A DNA stretch of 64,000 nt from Parvularcula sp038749595 (GCA_038749595.1 JBCDHW010000001.1:310001-374000), one strand, 5' to 3'; positions 35,317 to 44,296 are shown, counted from the first letter of the stretch. Program-made: numbers and translations. The notes: generated by a model not told the origin, from the letters alone.

Positions 35317-36255
35317 TCAGCCTGCGAAAGACTCCAGGGCAGCGCGCGCAACCACGTCTCCCCACTCTTGGATGAAGTGCCCCGCTTCGGGCAGCAAGAG
35401 GGGTTGGGGGCAACCGTTGATCTCGGCATGCAGCGCCCGCATGGCTTTCTCACCGAGAACGGGATCGGCACCGCCGATGGCCATGAAACTTTCGCCTTCC
35501 CACCCGTTCCAAAATTTTAACGCCTGGCGACCGGTCGTGTAGCCATCTTGCTCCTCTGAGAACGGCACGAGGGTGGGGAAGGCCAGGGCGCCGGCTTTGT
35601 ACGACTTGTCGGGGAAAGGAGCGTCGTAGGCGGCGATCTCTTCAGGAGATAGGCTCTGCGCGGAGCCTTGGTTGAGGACTGAGCCCACCGGCATGTCGTC
35701 CGCACGCTGAGAAAATGCATGCCATTGGCCAAAGCCCGTCTTGCGCTCCGCTGCGGGTCGACGAAGATCCTCGGCGACAAAGCTGCTGGCTGGCTCGATC
35801 GGAAGGCCCGTGTTCATAACGATCAAGCGCTTGTACCGCTCCGGCGCCTCCATCGGCAGGGACAGCCCCAGGATGCCGCCCCAATCCTGGCAGACCAGTG
35901 TGATGTTCTTAAGGCCCAAAGATGAGACTAAGGACAGAAGGCTGCCCCGATGAAACGTGTACGTATAATCGTCCCGATCCACGGGCTTATCGGAGCGACC
36001 AAAGCCATAAAGATCCGGAACGACCACCCGCCCGCCAGCCTCAAGGAAAATCGGGATCATCTTGCGGTAGAGAAACCCCCAACTTGGCTCCCCGTGGAGG
36101 CAGAAGAAGACGGGTGCGTCACGCGGCCCCTCGTCGATGAAGGCCATACGCAGTCCTTCGTAACCGGGGAGGTCGTCGAGGAAATGCGGCGTGTAGGGAT
36201 AATCTGGAAGATCGGAAAAGCGCGCGTCGGGGGTGCGAAGGGCTTCAAGAGCCAT
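35317..36255 (-). CDS. Haloalkane dehalogenase, subfamily I
   Basis: 312-residue alpha/beta hydrolase. Oxyanion segment HGEPSWGFLYRKM, nucleophile Asp in CQDWGGILGL (with the halide-binding Trp directly after it), catalytic Asp in GGADPVLGEKAM and His in EAGHFIQEWG. The HGEPSW plus CQDWGG pair and the acid placed after strand 7 match DhlA/DmbB-type haloalkane dehalogenases, which hydrolyse C-halogen bonds to alcohols. Short gap (15 nt) to the upstream exported protein gene and 84 nt to glcB. Substrate not determinable. Confidence 0.88.
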   Translation of the reverse strand: MALEALRTPDARFSDLPDYPYTPHFLDDLPGYEGLRMAFIDEGPRDAPVFFCLHGEPSWGFLYRKMIPIFLEAGGRVVVPDLYGFGRSDKPVDRDDYTYTFHRGSLLSLVSSLGLKNITLVCQDWGGILGLSLPMEAPERYKRLIVMNTGLPIEPASSFVAEDLRRPAAERKTGFGQWHAFSQRADDMPVGSVLNQGSAQSLSPEEIAAYDAPFPDKSYKAGALAFPTLVPFSEEQDGYTTGRQALKFWNGWEGESFMAIGGADPVLGEKAMRALHAEINGCPQPLLLPEAGHFIQEWGDVVARAALESFAG

Positions 36256-36270
36256 AGCCGAATGACCTTT

Positions 36271-36693
36271 CTACGGGGCGGCGGCGATGTGAGAGCGGAC
36301 GATCCGCGGCCCGTTGCCCCGATCCTCCATGATCAACGACACGCGCAACGCGACCGTTTGCAGAGGTTCGCCCGGCGCGCGCAGGTCGGCTTTCAACGAC
36401 AAGAGCGCTGATCCAAAATCACCGGTGCCATCGAGGCTGATGGTCTCCGAGTCGGTGACGGAGATTTTGTAGCCCGGCGTGCATTGGCGCTCGAGGACGA
36501 GGGCGGTGCGTGCCATGCGCCCGTCGCTGGCTATGACGAAATTCTTATGATCTTCGGCGAGGAGCCCGTCGAGCGCGTCCTTCTCGCAGCTCCCGAAAGC
36601 GCGGATGTAGGATGACGCGAGCGCAGCATAAGCGCTGTCGTCCGCTGTCTCAGCGGCCAAGATCGCCAAAGCAGAGAACGTTGCGGAAAGCAT
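36271..36693 (-). CDS. Exported NTF2-like hypothetical protein
   Basis: 140 residues. Probable signal peptide MLSATFSALAILAAETA. The remainder (AALASSYIRAFGSCEKDALDGLLAEDHKNF region, then VIASDGRMA and VALRVSLIMEDRGN) has the alternating helix/sheet pattern of SnoaL/NTF2-like proteins, but I do not recognise a specific family. Two Cys (in SCEK and RQCTPG) may be disulphide-bonded. First gene of a likely operon with the haloalkane dehalogenase. Divergent from the DUF3253 gene. Confidence 0.6.
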   Translation of the reverse strand: MLSATFSALAILAAETADDSAYAALASSYIRAFGSCEKDALDGLLAEDHKNFVIASDGRMARTALVLERQCTPGYKISVTDSETISLDGTGDFGSALLSLKADLRAPGEPLQTVALRVSLIMEDRGNGPRIVRSHIAAAP

Positions 36694-36798
36694 CGGAACC
36701 TATTCACCACGCATTTTCTTCACCCTAGCCGCTCATGGGCGGCGCACCAAGGCATTCCTGCTCTTGGCCAAGGCGGAAACCAGCGGTACGCGGCTTTT

Positions 36799-37050
36799 AT
36801 GACGCCCCGCGATGCAATTCTTGAAGTTCTCGGCGAACGTGCGCCTGGCAAATCCATTTGCCCCAGCGAAGCCGCGCGCCGCTTGGTGTCTGACGATACA
36901 TGGCGGCCGCTGATGGGTGCGGTGCGTGACGCTGGCCGGGCCTTGGCGGCGGAAGGATTGATCGAGGTGACAAAGAAGGGAAAACCGGTTGACCCTGAAG
37001 TGGTGAAAGGCGTCATCCGTTATCGGATGAAAGGGGCGGACGGCGCATGA
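36799..37050 (+). CDS. DUF3253 small winged-helix-like protein
   Basis: 83 residues. TPRDAILEVLGERAPGKSIC, SEAARRLVSDDTWRPLM and VRDAGRALAAEGLIEVTKKG are the usual DUF3253 blocks; the pattern resembles a winged helix. Function unknown. Its stop overlaps the ATG of the IMPase gene (ATGA), so both are translated together. Confidence 0.8.
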   Translation: MTPRDAILEVLGERAPGKSICPSEAARRLVSDDTWRPLMGAVRDAGRALAAEGLIEVTKKGKPVDPEVVKGVIRYRMKGADGA

Positions 37051-37853
37051 TGGTCCCCGCTGAAACCGTCGAAGCACTGATCCGCGAGGTCGCCGACCGG
37101 TTGATCCTGCCCCGTTTCCGCAGTCTTTCGTCTGACGACATCACGGCGAAAACCGGGCCGCAGGATTTGGTGACGATCGCCGATCGCGAGGCCGAAGAGG
37201 CCTTGATCCCCGAGCTCGAGGCGTTGCTGCCTGGGTCTCGGGTTGTCGGCGAGGAAGGCGTCAGTCTGGGCACTACGTCGACAGCGCTGCTCAAAGGAGA
37301 GGACCCCGTCTGGTTGGTTGACCCTGTGGACGGGACCTATAACTTTGTACACGGATCGGATCGTTTCGGGGTGATGGTGGCCCTCTGCCAACGCCAGATC
37401 GTCGAGCAAGCCTGGATCTACTTTCCGGTCGATGGTCGGTGCCTGACCGCGGCGCGGGGAGAGGGCGCGTTCTTCGACAAACAACGCCTCGACAACACCG
37501 GCCAGCGGGCCTGGGAAAGCAGCCGCGGCGACTATAGCCATAGCTATGTCGAGGAGCCCTACCGAAGTGCCTTTCTTCAAGCGACAGCCTCAACCGCTGG
37601 GGTGCGCCAAGGCCGATGTTCCGCGTACGCCTATTCCGACCTCGCCCGGGGGATGATCGATTTCGTCGTGCAGTACCAAATGACACCCTGGGACCATGCG
37701 GCGGGCCAGTTGATTGTCGAGGAGGCAGGCGGCCGGTTTGGCTTCTTGCCTGACGGTGAACCCTACACGCCGATCATGCGCGCGGGCCGCCCGATGCTCG
37801 CGACCGCGGGCGGGGACACCTGGGCGGACTATGCCAGCCGCCTGCGCTTTTGA
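37047..37853 (+). CDS. Inositol monophosphatase family protein
   Basis: 268 residues, Mg2+/Li+-dependent phosphatase fold. Metal-binding motifs: VVGEEG (first Glu), WLVDPVDGTYNFVHG (Asp, Asp), and the C-terminal TPWDHAAGQLIVEEAGG. Could dephosphorylate inositol phosphates, histidinol phosphate (HisN) or related substrates; the sequence alone does not decide. Starts at ATG 37047, overlapping DUF3253; a second ATG follows directly. Confidence 0.88.
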   Translation: MMVPAETVEALIREVADRLILPRFRSLSSDDITAKTGPQDLVTIADREAEEALIPELEALLPGSRVVGEEGVSLGTTSTALLKGEDPVWLVDPVDGTYNFVHGSDRFGVMVALCQRQIVEQAWIYFPVDGRCLTAARGEGAFFDKQRLDNTGQRAWESSRGDYSHSYVEEPYRSAFLQATASTAGVRQGRCSAYAYSDLARGMIDFVVQYQMTPWDHAAGQLIVEEAGGRFGFLPDGEPYTPIMRAGRPMLATAGGDTWADYASRLRF

Positions 37854-37922
37854 CCGATTGGACTTTCCCGCAGAGCGTGCCTAGCTACGGCGCTAACGAT
37901 TCACCCACCACCGGAGGCTCCC

Positions 37923-38519
37923 ATGGCTGACCCGATCACCCTTGATGACGATGACAAACCAAACGGCGGGAAATCTTCCGCCGCGATCGACAAGGCGCTG
38001 TTTGACGCGCGCCAGGTGATGATCGTCGGGCAAGTCTCGATGGACATGGCGAAAGATGTCTGTGCACGGCTGTTGGCGATGGCCAATATGTCGAGCGATC
38101 CGATTACGGTGACCGTGTCCTCACCAGGCGGCCACGTGGAGTCGGGCGACATGATCCACGACACGATCAAGTTCATCGAACCCAACGTGCACATGATCGG
38201 CACCGGCTGGGTCGCCTCGGCTGGCGCACTGATCTACATCTCCGTGCCCAAAGAGCGGCGGTTCTGTACCCCGAATACGCGCTTCCTTCTTCACCAACCC
38301 TCGGGCGGTGCAGGCGGCATGGCCTCGGACATCGAGATCCAGGCCCGCGAGATCATCAAGATGAAAGACCGCCTCAACAATCTCTTTGCCGAGGCCACGG
38401 GCCAGCCCTTCGAGAAAATCGAAAAGGACAGCGACCGCGACTTTTGGATGAGCCCAGACGAAGCGATCGACTACGGCTTGGTCGGAAAAGTCGTGAGGTC
38501 CGCCCGAGACGTTGGCTAG
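37923..38519 (+). CDS. ClpP-like protease subunit (paralogue without adjacent Clp ATPase)
   Basis: 198 residues, S14 family. GGAGG precedes ATG 37923. Catalytic Ser in GWVASAGALIYIS (canonical ClpP has AASMGAFL), His in LLHQPSGG and Asp in DRDFWMSPDEA, so the triad appears intact. The N-terminus is an unusual acidic stretch (DDDDKPNGGKSS). No clpX or tig neighbour, so it is likely a second ClpP type. Function as a tetradecamer with a Clp ATPase is inferred. Confidence 0.85.
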   Translation: MADPITLDDDDKPNGGKSSAAIDKALFDARQVMIVGQVSMDMAKDVCARLLAMANMSSDPITVTVSSPGGHVESGDMIHDTIKFIEPNVHMIGTGWVASAGALIYISVPKERRFCTPNTRFLLHQPSGGAGGMASDIEIQAREIIKMKDRLNNLFAEATGQPFEKIEKDSDRDFWMSPDEAIDYGLVGKVVRSARDVG

Positions 38520-38586
38520 ACCTCACACCTTCCCGTGGGCTGAGGCCACGTCGATCCTTCGGAAAAGTACCGAACGGTTAAATTGC

Positions 38587-39228
38587 TCAGTCCACGGTTC
38601 GAAAGCGTATGTAACTTCCGAGACGTGCGCCAGCGACGACGTAGATCCGCTTGCCCGAAACGACCGTGCATCTGTTCGTGCTCGCAGTGCGCTCCCCGTA
38701 GGACGAACCAGACCTGGGATACAGCGAGTTATTGTCGGGTCCTTCGAGCGCGGAGTCGCGGTCTCTGCTTCGGATCTTGTCTATGGGGACATCGGCAACG
38801 ACGGTATAAAAGGCGTCAAGACTGCGGTGCGCCGGACAGACCTCTATCGTCGTGGTGCCCGTACCGGCAAGAGCAAGCGGACTTTGTATACCGAACGCGT
38901 CGAGCGATTGATACGTCCATCCATCAATGCTCAGCCCAGAATAAGCGTAGAGATAGCTCCTGAGTTGCTTGGTCTTCTCTTCTACGTCAGGGATTGTTCG
39001 TCCTGACGCATCCACATTGAACAGCGGCCTGATGTACGGGTTTTTGTGCGGCGGAATGGAATGATCGAAGTATTGCGGCGTCGTACTTTTCAAAATCGGT
39101 GCGCGAAGCAGCGGGCCCGCCGCCCGCGTTGTGTTAAGCGCAACGGCGCCCGTTTCAAGGGACATTGCTGTCCAGACGACCGCGCCCCCAACCGCAAAGG
39201 CCGCCAACGCACTCAAGAAAAACCGCAT
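38587..39228 (-). CDS. Hypothetical membrane-anchored or exported protein
   Basis: 213 residues. N-terminal hydrophobic segment (MRFFLSALAAFAVGGAVVW) acts as a signal or anchor. The remainder is soluble, with many Ser/Thr/Tyr and two Cys (EVCPAHRS and NRCTVVSG). I recognise no family. Codon use looks less GC-biased than in its neighbours, which may indicate an orphan or acquired gene. It converges with the ClpP paralogue and is upstream of nothing clearly linked. Confidence 0.6.
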   Translation of the reverse strand: MRFFLSALAAFAVGGAVVWTAMSLETGAVALNTTRAAGPLLRAPILKSTTPQYFDHSIPPHKNPYIRPLFNVDASGRTIPDVEEKTKQLRSYLYAYSGLSIDGWTYQSLDAFGIQSPLALAGTGTTTIEVCPAHRSLDAFYTVVADVPIDKIRSRDRDSALEGPDNNSLYPRSGSSYGERTASTNRCTVVSGKRIYVVAGARLGSYIRFRTVD

Positions 39229-39299
39229 AAATCGCTCCCCATCCCAGGGGAAGCATAGGACCCGACAGCCTTTTCGCCAAGCTTTCTCGTCAGAGCGCT

Positions 39300-40298
39300 T
39301 TAGCCGCGTTTGTCGCCAAACCGGACCGTGGACTGACGTTCGCGGTTGACGCGGAGCTGGAGGACATCGGGGCGGCTGTAATGGCCGACCGAATCCATGT
39401 TTTGCCGCTCCTTGCGCACCGCTGCGTGGTCCAGGGTTGCGACGAGGAGAGCCTCGCGGTCATTGACCGGCGGGATCAGCCACGCTCCGTCGGGGCCCGC
39501 GATGCAGGACCCGCCGCGCGCGAACAAGAGATCTGAGGCGCGCAATTCGTCCGCACCGGGAAGATCAACGGAGATGGTCTTAGGATCCATGAACCCCGAA
39601 ACGGACAACGCAAAGCTGCGTCCTTCCCGCGCCATGACCGGCGTCAGGTCCTCCGTATTCTGAGGGCCGCCAGGCCACACCGCCACGTGGAGGTCCTCTC
39701 CTTGTCCATAAAGCGAAGCCCGAGCGAGAGGCAGCCAGTTCTCCCAACAATTGAGCCCACCTGCGGTGAAGGGCCCGAGAGGGTGCACGCGCAGTCCGTG
39801 GCCATCGCCTGGCCCCCACACCAGCCGCTCCTCATAGGTCGGCTGCAGCTTGCGGTGGACGGAGCGTACCTCGCCGCTTTGGTCGATATAGACGAGCGAG
39901 GCGTAGAGCGTGTGGCCGCCGCGGTCCGGCGCCCGCTCCATACAGCCGAGATAGACCGCGGTGGAGGTCGCCTTGGCCACGTCCTGGATCGGTGCGAGGT
40001 CGCCGCGCTCGATCACCACGCCTTGGTCGAGATAGTGCGCATACCACGCTTTTTGTTCAGCGTTCTCAAACTGCGCCCCGCCGGTCCGCTCAACCCAAAA
40101 GGGATAGCCGGGGAGGAGGCCCTCGCCGAACGCAACAAGGTCCGCGCCTTCGCTAGCGGCCATCCGCACCGTTTCCGCAACCTTCTCCGCGGTCGCCTTG
40201 CGGTGCAGCCATTCAGGCGCGATTTGCGCGAGAGCGACAGTGATGCTGTCTGCGGCGGATGCGGGCGAAAGCGGGCGCTGGGGGCGAATAATGTCCAT
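39300..40298 (-). CDS. Nitrilase
   Basis: 332 residues, carbon-nitrogen hydrolase fold. Catalytic triad Glu in FGEGLLPGYPFW, Lys in HRKLQPTYEERLVW and Cys in GLNCWENWLPLAR. The CWENWLP signature and PGYPFW are those of true nitrilases/cyanide hydratases that convert nitriles to carboxylates and ammonia, rather than amidases. C-terminal GHYSRPDVLQL is conserved. Last gene of a probable mazG-thpR-nitrilase operon (54-nt gap). Confidence 0.9.
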   Translation of the reverse strand: MDIIRPQRPLSPASAADSITVALAQIAPEWLHRKATAEKVAETVRMAASEGADLVAFGEGLLPGYPFWVERTGGAQFENAEQKAWYAHYLDQGVVIERGDLAPIQDVAKATSTAVYLGCMERAPDRGGHTLYASLVYIDQSGEVRSVHRKLQPTYEERLVWGPGDGHGLRVHPLGPFTAGGLNCWENWLPLARASLYGQGEDLHVAVWPGGPQNTEDLTPVMAREGRSFALSVSGFMDPKTISVDLPGADELRASDLLFARGGSCIAGPDGAWLIPPVNDREALLVATLDHAAVRKERQNMDSVGHYSRPDVLQLRVNRERQSTVRFGDKRG

Positions 40299-40352
40299 GG
40301 ACTGAGGTGGCCCTCAAAGGCGTTGTCCGTCAACTCCGCGCGCGCCTGTTTC

Positions 40353-40889
40353 TTAGCCGGCGAGGCGGTATCTCACTGCTTCGTCATAGGGGCCGCCGCC
40401 TCGGCTCGGGGCCGCTGTGTAGAGGCCGAAGCTCTCGGCGCGGAAGCTGCGCGGGCCAGCGTAGCTTCGACCATCCAGCCAAGGGGCGATGCTAGCGGCG
40501 GCGGATTTGGGCAAACGCGCGACGGTGATGTGCGGCGCGTACTTTCGGGCCTCAGGTTGAACGCCCGCCGCCGCCACCGCTGCGTTACAAGCCTTGTGCA
40601 GGCGGAGGAGGGGCTCGGACCTCTCGACCTGGAGGTGGACGGAGTGTTTCCGGTCGCCGGCGAACGCTCCGTACGAGGGGAGTGTCACATCGAACGGCTC
40701 GGCTGCGACCCTGCTCAGCTCATCAGCGATGCGATCAGCAACAGCATCGTCAACATCGCCGATGAAAGTGAGGGTAATGTGATAGTCGCCCGGATCGATC
40801 CAGCGCGCACCCGGAAGTCCTCCGCGCGCCATGTCGAGGGCCGTGCGTATTGGTTCAGGGACAGCGAGGGCAACGAAGAGCCGGGGCAT
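40353..40889 (-). CDS. thpR: RNA 2',3'-cyclic phosphodiesterase (2H phosphoesterase)
   Basis: 178 residues. Two HxTx motifs, HITLTF and HITVAR, form the 2H phosphoesterase active site. N-terminal RLFVALAVPEPIR is typical of ThpR (LigT). Hydrolyses 2',3'-cyclic phosphate ends of RNA. Starts three bases after the mazG stop, so it is very likely translationally coupled. Confidence 0.92.
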   Translation of the reverse strand: MPRLFVALAVPEPIRTALDMARGGLPGARWIDPGDYHITLTFIGDVDDAVADRIADELSRVAAEPFDVTLPSYGAFAGDRKHSVHLQVERSEPLLRLHKACNAAVAAAGVQPEARKYAPHITVARLPKSAAASIAPWLDGRSYAGPRSFRAESFGLYTAAPSRGGGPYDEAVRYRLAG

Positions 40890-40892
40890 GGG

Positions 40893-41714
40893 CTACGCTT
40901 TACCAAGCGTGCCTGCGCGTGCCTTGGCCTCTGCCCAGAACGCTTCGAGTTCATCGAGGGTGTGGTCCTCCCAAGCGCGGCCCGACTCTGCGACCCGCGC
41001 TTCGATATGGCGGAAGCGTGCTTCGAACTTGGCGTTGGCTTTGCGCAGCGAAGTCTCCGTGTCCATCTTCAGCCTACGGCCCATATTGGCCACGCAGAAG
41101 GCGACGTCGCCGAGCTCTTCTTCCGTATGCGTCTCATCTCCAGACGCCAACGCTTCGCGGAGCTCAGCAATCTCCTCTTCGAGCTTGTCGAGAATGTGCT
41201 CGGGCTTCTCCCACTCAAAACCCACGCGCGCTGCGCGCTTGGTCAGCTTCTCGGCGCGGGAGAGGGCGGGCAGGCCGACGGGCACGTCTGAGAGGATGCT
41301 GTCGTCCTGGCCGCGCTCCGCCCGCTCCCGCGCTTTCATCTCTTCCCACTGCTCGGTCTGGCCGTCGGCATCGCGGCCATCGGGCGTCTCGAAGACGTGG
41401 GGGTGCCGCCGCACCATCTTGGTGACAATGGCTTCGACCACATCGTCAAAGCTGAACGCCCCGCGCTCGGAAGCCATCTGGCTGTGGAAAACCACCTGGA
41501 GCAGAAGGTCGCCGAGCTCATTTTTCAGGTCTGCATCGGTCCCATGCTCGATCGCATCGACGACCTCATAGGCCTCCTCGATACAGTACTGCGCAATCGA
41601 CTGATGGTCCTGCTCCACATCCCAAGGGCAACCGCCATCGGGGTTACGCAGCGCGGCCATGAGAGCCTTGAGGCCTTCGATGGACCGCGGGTTGTTCGGT
41701 GGGGAGTGGGACAT
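40893..41714 (-). CDS. mazG: Nucleoside triphosphate pyrophosphohydrolase MazG
   Basis: 273 residues with two MazG domains, as in E. coli MazG. Start at ATG 41714 (MSHSPPNN); the frame runs 14 codons further up. First domain: GGCPWDVEQDHQSIAQYCIEE cited as CPWDVEQDH and CIEEAYEV, with ELGDLLLQVVFH. Second: EEEIAELREAL and EEELGDVAFCVAN. The conserved ExxE and D residues that bind Mg2+ are present. Cleaves (d)NTPs to monophosphates, sanitising the nucleotide pool. Confidence 0.95.
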   Translation of the reverse strand: MSHSPPNNPRSIEGLKALMAALRNPDGGCPWDVEQDHQSIAQYCIEEAYEVVDAIEHGTDADLKNELGDLLLQVVFHSQMASERGAFSFDDVVEAIVTKMVRRHPHVFETPDGRDADGQTEQWEEMKARERAERGQDDSILSDVPVGLPALSRAEKLTKRAARVGFEWEKPEHILDKLEEEIAELREALASGDETHTEEELGDVAFCVANMGRRLKMDTETSLRKANAKFEARFRHIEARVAESGRAWEDHTLDELEAFWAEAKARAGTLGKA

Positions 41715-41971
41715 AGGTCGGTCTGTTGGTTGCAGAGAGCAGCCCCGCCTACGCAATTTCTGCAGTGCTCGCTATGCTCTTCGCGATGGCATAATCGCTC
41801 GCTTCGCTGTGGTTGTTCGGCCCGAGCGCTTGCCGGGACCTTGAGTGCAGAGCGGGAAATCGCCGAGGAGTTTGCGGCGCGAGAAAGATCCCCACGCAGG
41901 CCCGCAACCTTGTCTTGGCAGGCGCCGTAACAGTGGCTTAGAGGGCATCGCAAAGAGTTTTGGAGGCCCCC

Positions 41972-42898
41972 ATGCCCATCAACGAGTCGAAGTACATCTG
42001 GCGCAATGGCGAGATGGTCCCCTGGGCCGAGGCGACGACCCACGTCATGACCCATGCGCTGCTTTACGGCACCTGCGCGTTTGAAGGCATCCGCGCTTAC
42101 GAGACGCCGAACGGCCCGGTGGTGTTCCGCAACGATGCCCATGTCGACCGGCTGTTCTTCTCGTCCAAGATCTACGGCATCGGCATCAATTTCACTCGTG
42201 ATGAGGTGATGGAAGCCATCCGCCGCTCGGTACGCGAGAATGATCTGTCCTCGGCCTATATCCGCGTCAACGCTTACCTAGGCTATGGCGAGCTGTCGCC
42301 CGCTGCCACGGGTTCGCCCGATGAGCTCGATGTCGTCGCCTTCGCCTTTGGCCGCTATCTCGGCGCTGATGCAGTGGAGGACGGCATCGACGTTTGCGTG
42401 ACCTCCTGGCGGCGGACAGCGCCTGGGACCATCCCGGCCGGGGTGAAGATGGCGGGCAACTATCTCTCCAGCCGCCTCATCACCACCGAAGCGAAAGCGC
42501 GGGGGTGTACGGAGGGTATTGGCCTTGGCCACTCAGGCGCTGTCTCCGAGGGCGCGGGCGAGAACCTCTTCATGGTCAAGGACGGCAAGATCATCACGCC
42601 GCCCACCGCTGCATCGATCCTAGTGGGGATCACCCGGGACTCCGTCATCACCATGGCGCGCGAGCATGGCTTTGAGCTCGTCGAGCAAGAGATTAGCCGC
42701 GAGGCGCTTTACGGCGCGGACGAGCTTTTCTTCACGGGCACCGCAGCTGAGATCACGCCCATTCGCTCCGTCGACGGAATTCCCATCGGGGAGAAGGGGA
42801 ACAAGCCCGTGACGGCCGTGCTTCAGAAGGCGTTCTTCGGCCTCTTCGATGGCTCGGTTGAGGACAAGCACGGCTGGCTCGACCCGGTGAACGGCTGA
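41972..42898 (+). CDS. ilvE: Branched-chain amino acid aminotransferase
   Basis: 308 residues, class IV PLP enzyme. GGAGG precedes ATG 41972. IWRNGEMVPW start; LYGTCAFEGIRAYET; RVNAYLGYG; and the PLP-lysine region GVKMAGNYLSSRLIT, then SEGAGENLFMV and GTAAEITPIRSVDG. Catalyses the last step of Leu/Ile/Val synthesis and the first of their breakdown. A 257-nt upstream gap with no gene separates it from the divergent mazG. Secure. Confidence 0.95.
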   Translation: MPINESKYIWRNGEMVPWAEATTHVMTHALLYGTCAFEGIRAYETPNGPVVFRNDAHVDRLFFSSKIYGIGINFTRDEVMEAIRRSVRENDLSSAYIRVNAYLGYGELSPAATGSPDELDVVAFAFGRYLGADAVEDGIDVCVTSWRRTAPGTIPAGVKMAGNYLSSRLITTEAKARGCTEGIGLGHSGAVSEGAGENLFMVKDGKIITPPTAASILVGITRDSVITMAREHGFELVEQEISREALYGADELFFTGTAAEITPIRSVDGIPIGEKGNKPVTAVLQKAFFGLFDGSVEDKHGWLDPVNG

Positions 42899-42923
42899 TG
42901 AACCTCTCTGCGATGAGCGGCTC

Positions 42924-43655
42924 ATGAGCCGCGGCGCCTGCCTGGTGATTGGCGCGGGTGACGATACCGGCGCTGCGATCGGACGCGCCTTCGCCAAAGA
43001 GGGGTACACGGCGTGTCTCGTCCGTCGCCCCCGCCACGCTGAGGCGCTGGAGCAGCTCGCGCAGTCCATCCGCGATGCTGGCCACGAGGCGTTGGCCATG
43101 CCCGCCGACGCCCGCGACGAAGACGAGATGACGGCGCTGATCGAGCGGATCGAGAAGGAGGTCGGCCCCATCGAGGTGGCGGTCTTCAACATCGGCGCCA
43201 ATGTCCGCTTCTCGATCCTGGAGACCACGGCCCGGGTCTACCGCAAGGTCTGGGAGATGGCGGCCTTTGCGGGCTTCCTCATGGGCCGTGAAGTTGCCCG
43301 GCGGCAGGTTGAGCGGGGCCGCGGCACGATCCTCTTCACCGGCGCCACGGCGTCGGTTCGCGGCGGGTCTGTCTATTCGGCCTTTGCGGGCGCCAAGCAT
43401 GCCTTACGCGCGCTGGCCCAGTCGATGGCGCGGGAGCTTGGTCCGAAGAACATCCACGTCGCCCATGTGATCGTCGACGGCATGATCGACTCCACCTTCA
43501 TCCGTGAGAATGTTCCGGGTGTGGATGATCTGCGGGCGGACGACCGCATCTTGAATCCTGACCATATCGCCCAAAACTACGTCATGCTCCACAATCAGCC
43601 GCGCGACGCCTGGACGTTTGAACTTGACCTCAGGCCTTACAAAGAGACCTGGTAG
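42924..43655 (+). CDS. SDR-family protein lacking the catalytic tyrosine
   Basis: 243 residues. Nucleotide motif IGAGDDTGAAIGRAFAKEG and FNIGANVRF in place of NNAG. The YxxxK position reads FAGAK (VYSAFAGAKHALRAL), so Tyr is Phe. The following blocks MARELGPKNIHVAHVIVDG resemble a group of proteobacterial SDRs with this substitution. Activity uncertain. Starts 25 nt after ilvE. Confidence 0.75.
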   Translation: MSRGACLVIGAGDDTGAAIGRAFAKEGYTACLVRRPRHAEALEQLAQSIRDAGHEALAMPADARDEDEMTALIERIEKEVGPIEVAVFNIGANVRFSILETTARVYRKVWEMAAFAGFLMGREVARRQVERGRGTILFTGATASVRGGSVYSAFAGAKHALRALAQSMARELGPKNIHVAHVIVDGMIDSTFIRENVPGVDDLRADDRILNPDHIAQNYVMLHNQPRDAWTFELDLRPYKETW

Positions 43656-43678
43656 CAGCGCGAAGCAAGGACCCGACG

Positions 43679-44284
43679 ATGAGCAAAGCGATTGAATTCT
43701 ACTTCGATTTCGGCAGCCCCAATGCCTACTTTGCCTGGCGGGTGCTCCCGGAGATTGCGCGCCGAACGGGGGCTGAGATCGTCCTCAAACCAGTGCTGAT
43801 CGGCGGGATTTTCAAAGCGACAGGCAACCAGCCGCCGATGATGGCCTTTGGCAAGGTCCAGGGCAAACTCGCCTATGAGCAGCTAGAGATCCAGCGTTTC
43901 ATCAAGAAGCATCAGCTTACGGAATTTCAGTTCAACCCAGGATTTCCGATCAACACGCTCCTGATGATGCGCGGTGCCTTCGCCGTGACATCAGGGGGAG
44001 GAGATATCGACCCTTACGTCGCCGCCTGCTTCAAAGCGATGTGGGAAGACGGCGAGAAGATGGACGATCCCGACACGGTCCTCCGGGTGCTGAACGACGC
44101 AGGCCTTGACGGCGCGGCGATCATTGCTGGGGCGGCCGAAGCCGATGTCAAGGAAGCGCTCAAAACCGAAACTGCGGCCGCCGTTGAGCGCGGCATCTTC
44201 GGCCTGCCCACTTTCTTCGTCGGCGACGAAATGTTCTTCGGCAAAGAACGCCTCGGCCAAGTTGAAGACGAGCTGAACGGATAA
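43679..44284 (+). CDS. DsbA-family / 2-hydroxychromene-2-carboxylate isomerase-like protein
   Basis: 201 residues, thioredoxin-fold kappa-class GST relative. Opens IEFYFDFGSPNAYFAWRVLP, in which the Ser of FGSP corresponds to the catalytic/glutathione-contact Ser of HCCA isomerases. LKPVLIGGIFKATGN and IFGLPTFFVGDEMFFGKERL are conserved. No CxxC. Could act on aromatic degradation intermediates or glutathione conjugates. Its stop lies in the same frame as, and 12 nt before, the next gene's likely start. Confidence 0.82.
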   Translation: MSKAIEFYFDFGSPNAYFAWRVLPEIARRTGAEIVLKPVLIGGIFKATGNQPPMMAFGKVQGKLAYEQLEIQRFIKKHQLTEFQFNPGFPINTLLMMRGAFAVTSGGGDIDPYVAACFKAMWEDGEKMDDPDTVLRVLNDAGLDGAAIIAGAAEADVKEALKTETAAAVERGIFGLPTFFVGDEMFFGKERLGQVEDELNG

Positions 44285-44296
44285 GGCGCAACTCCT

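Noticed and set aside
38512..39006. Plus-strand open frame after the ClpP paralogue
   Set aside because: Antisense to the hypothetical gene at 38587-39228; no ribosome site and no family features.
39687..41291. 534-codon plus-strand open frame
   Set aside because: It is antisense to nitrilase, thpR and mazG, all with intact catalytic motifs; its translation has no recognisable domain.
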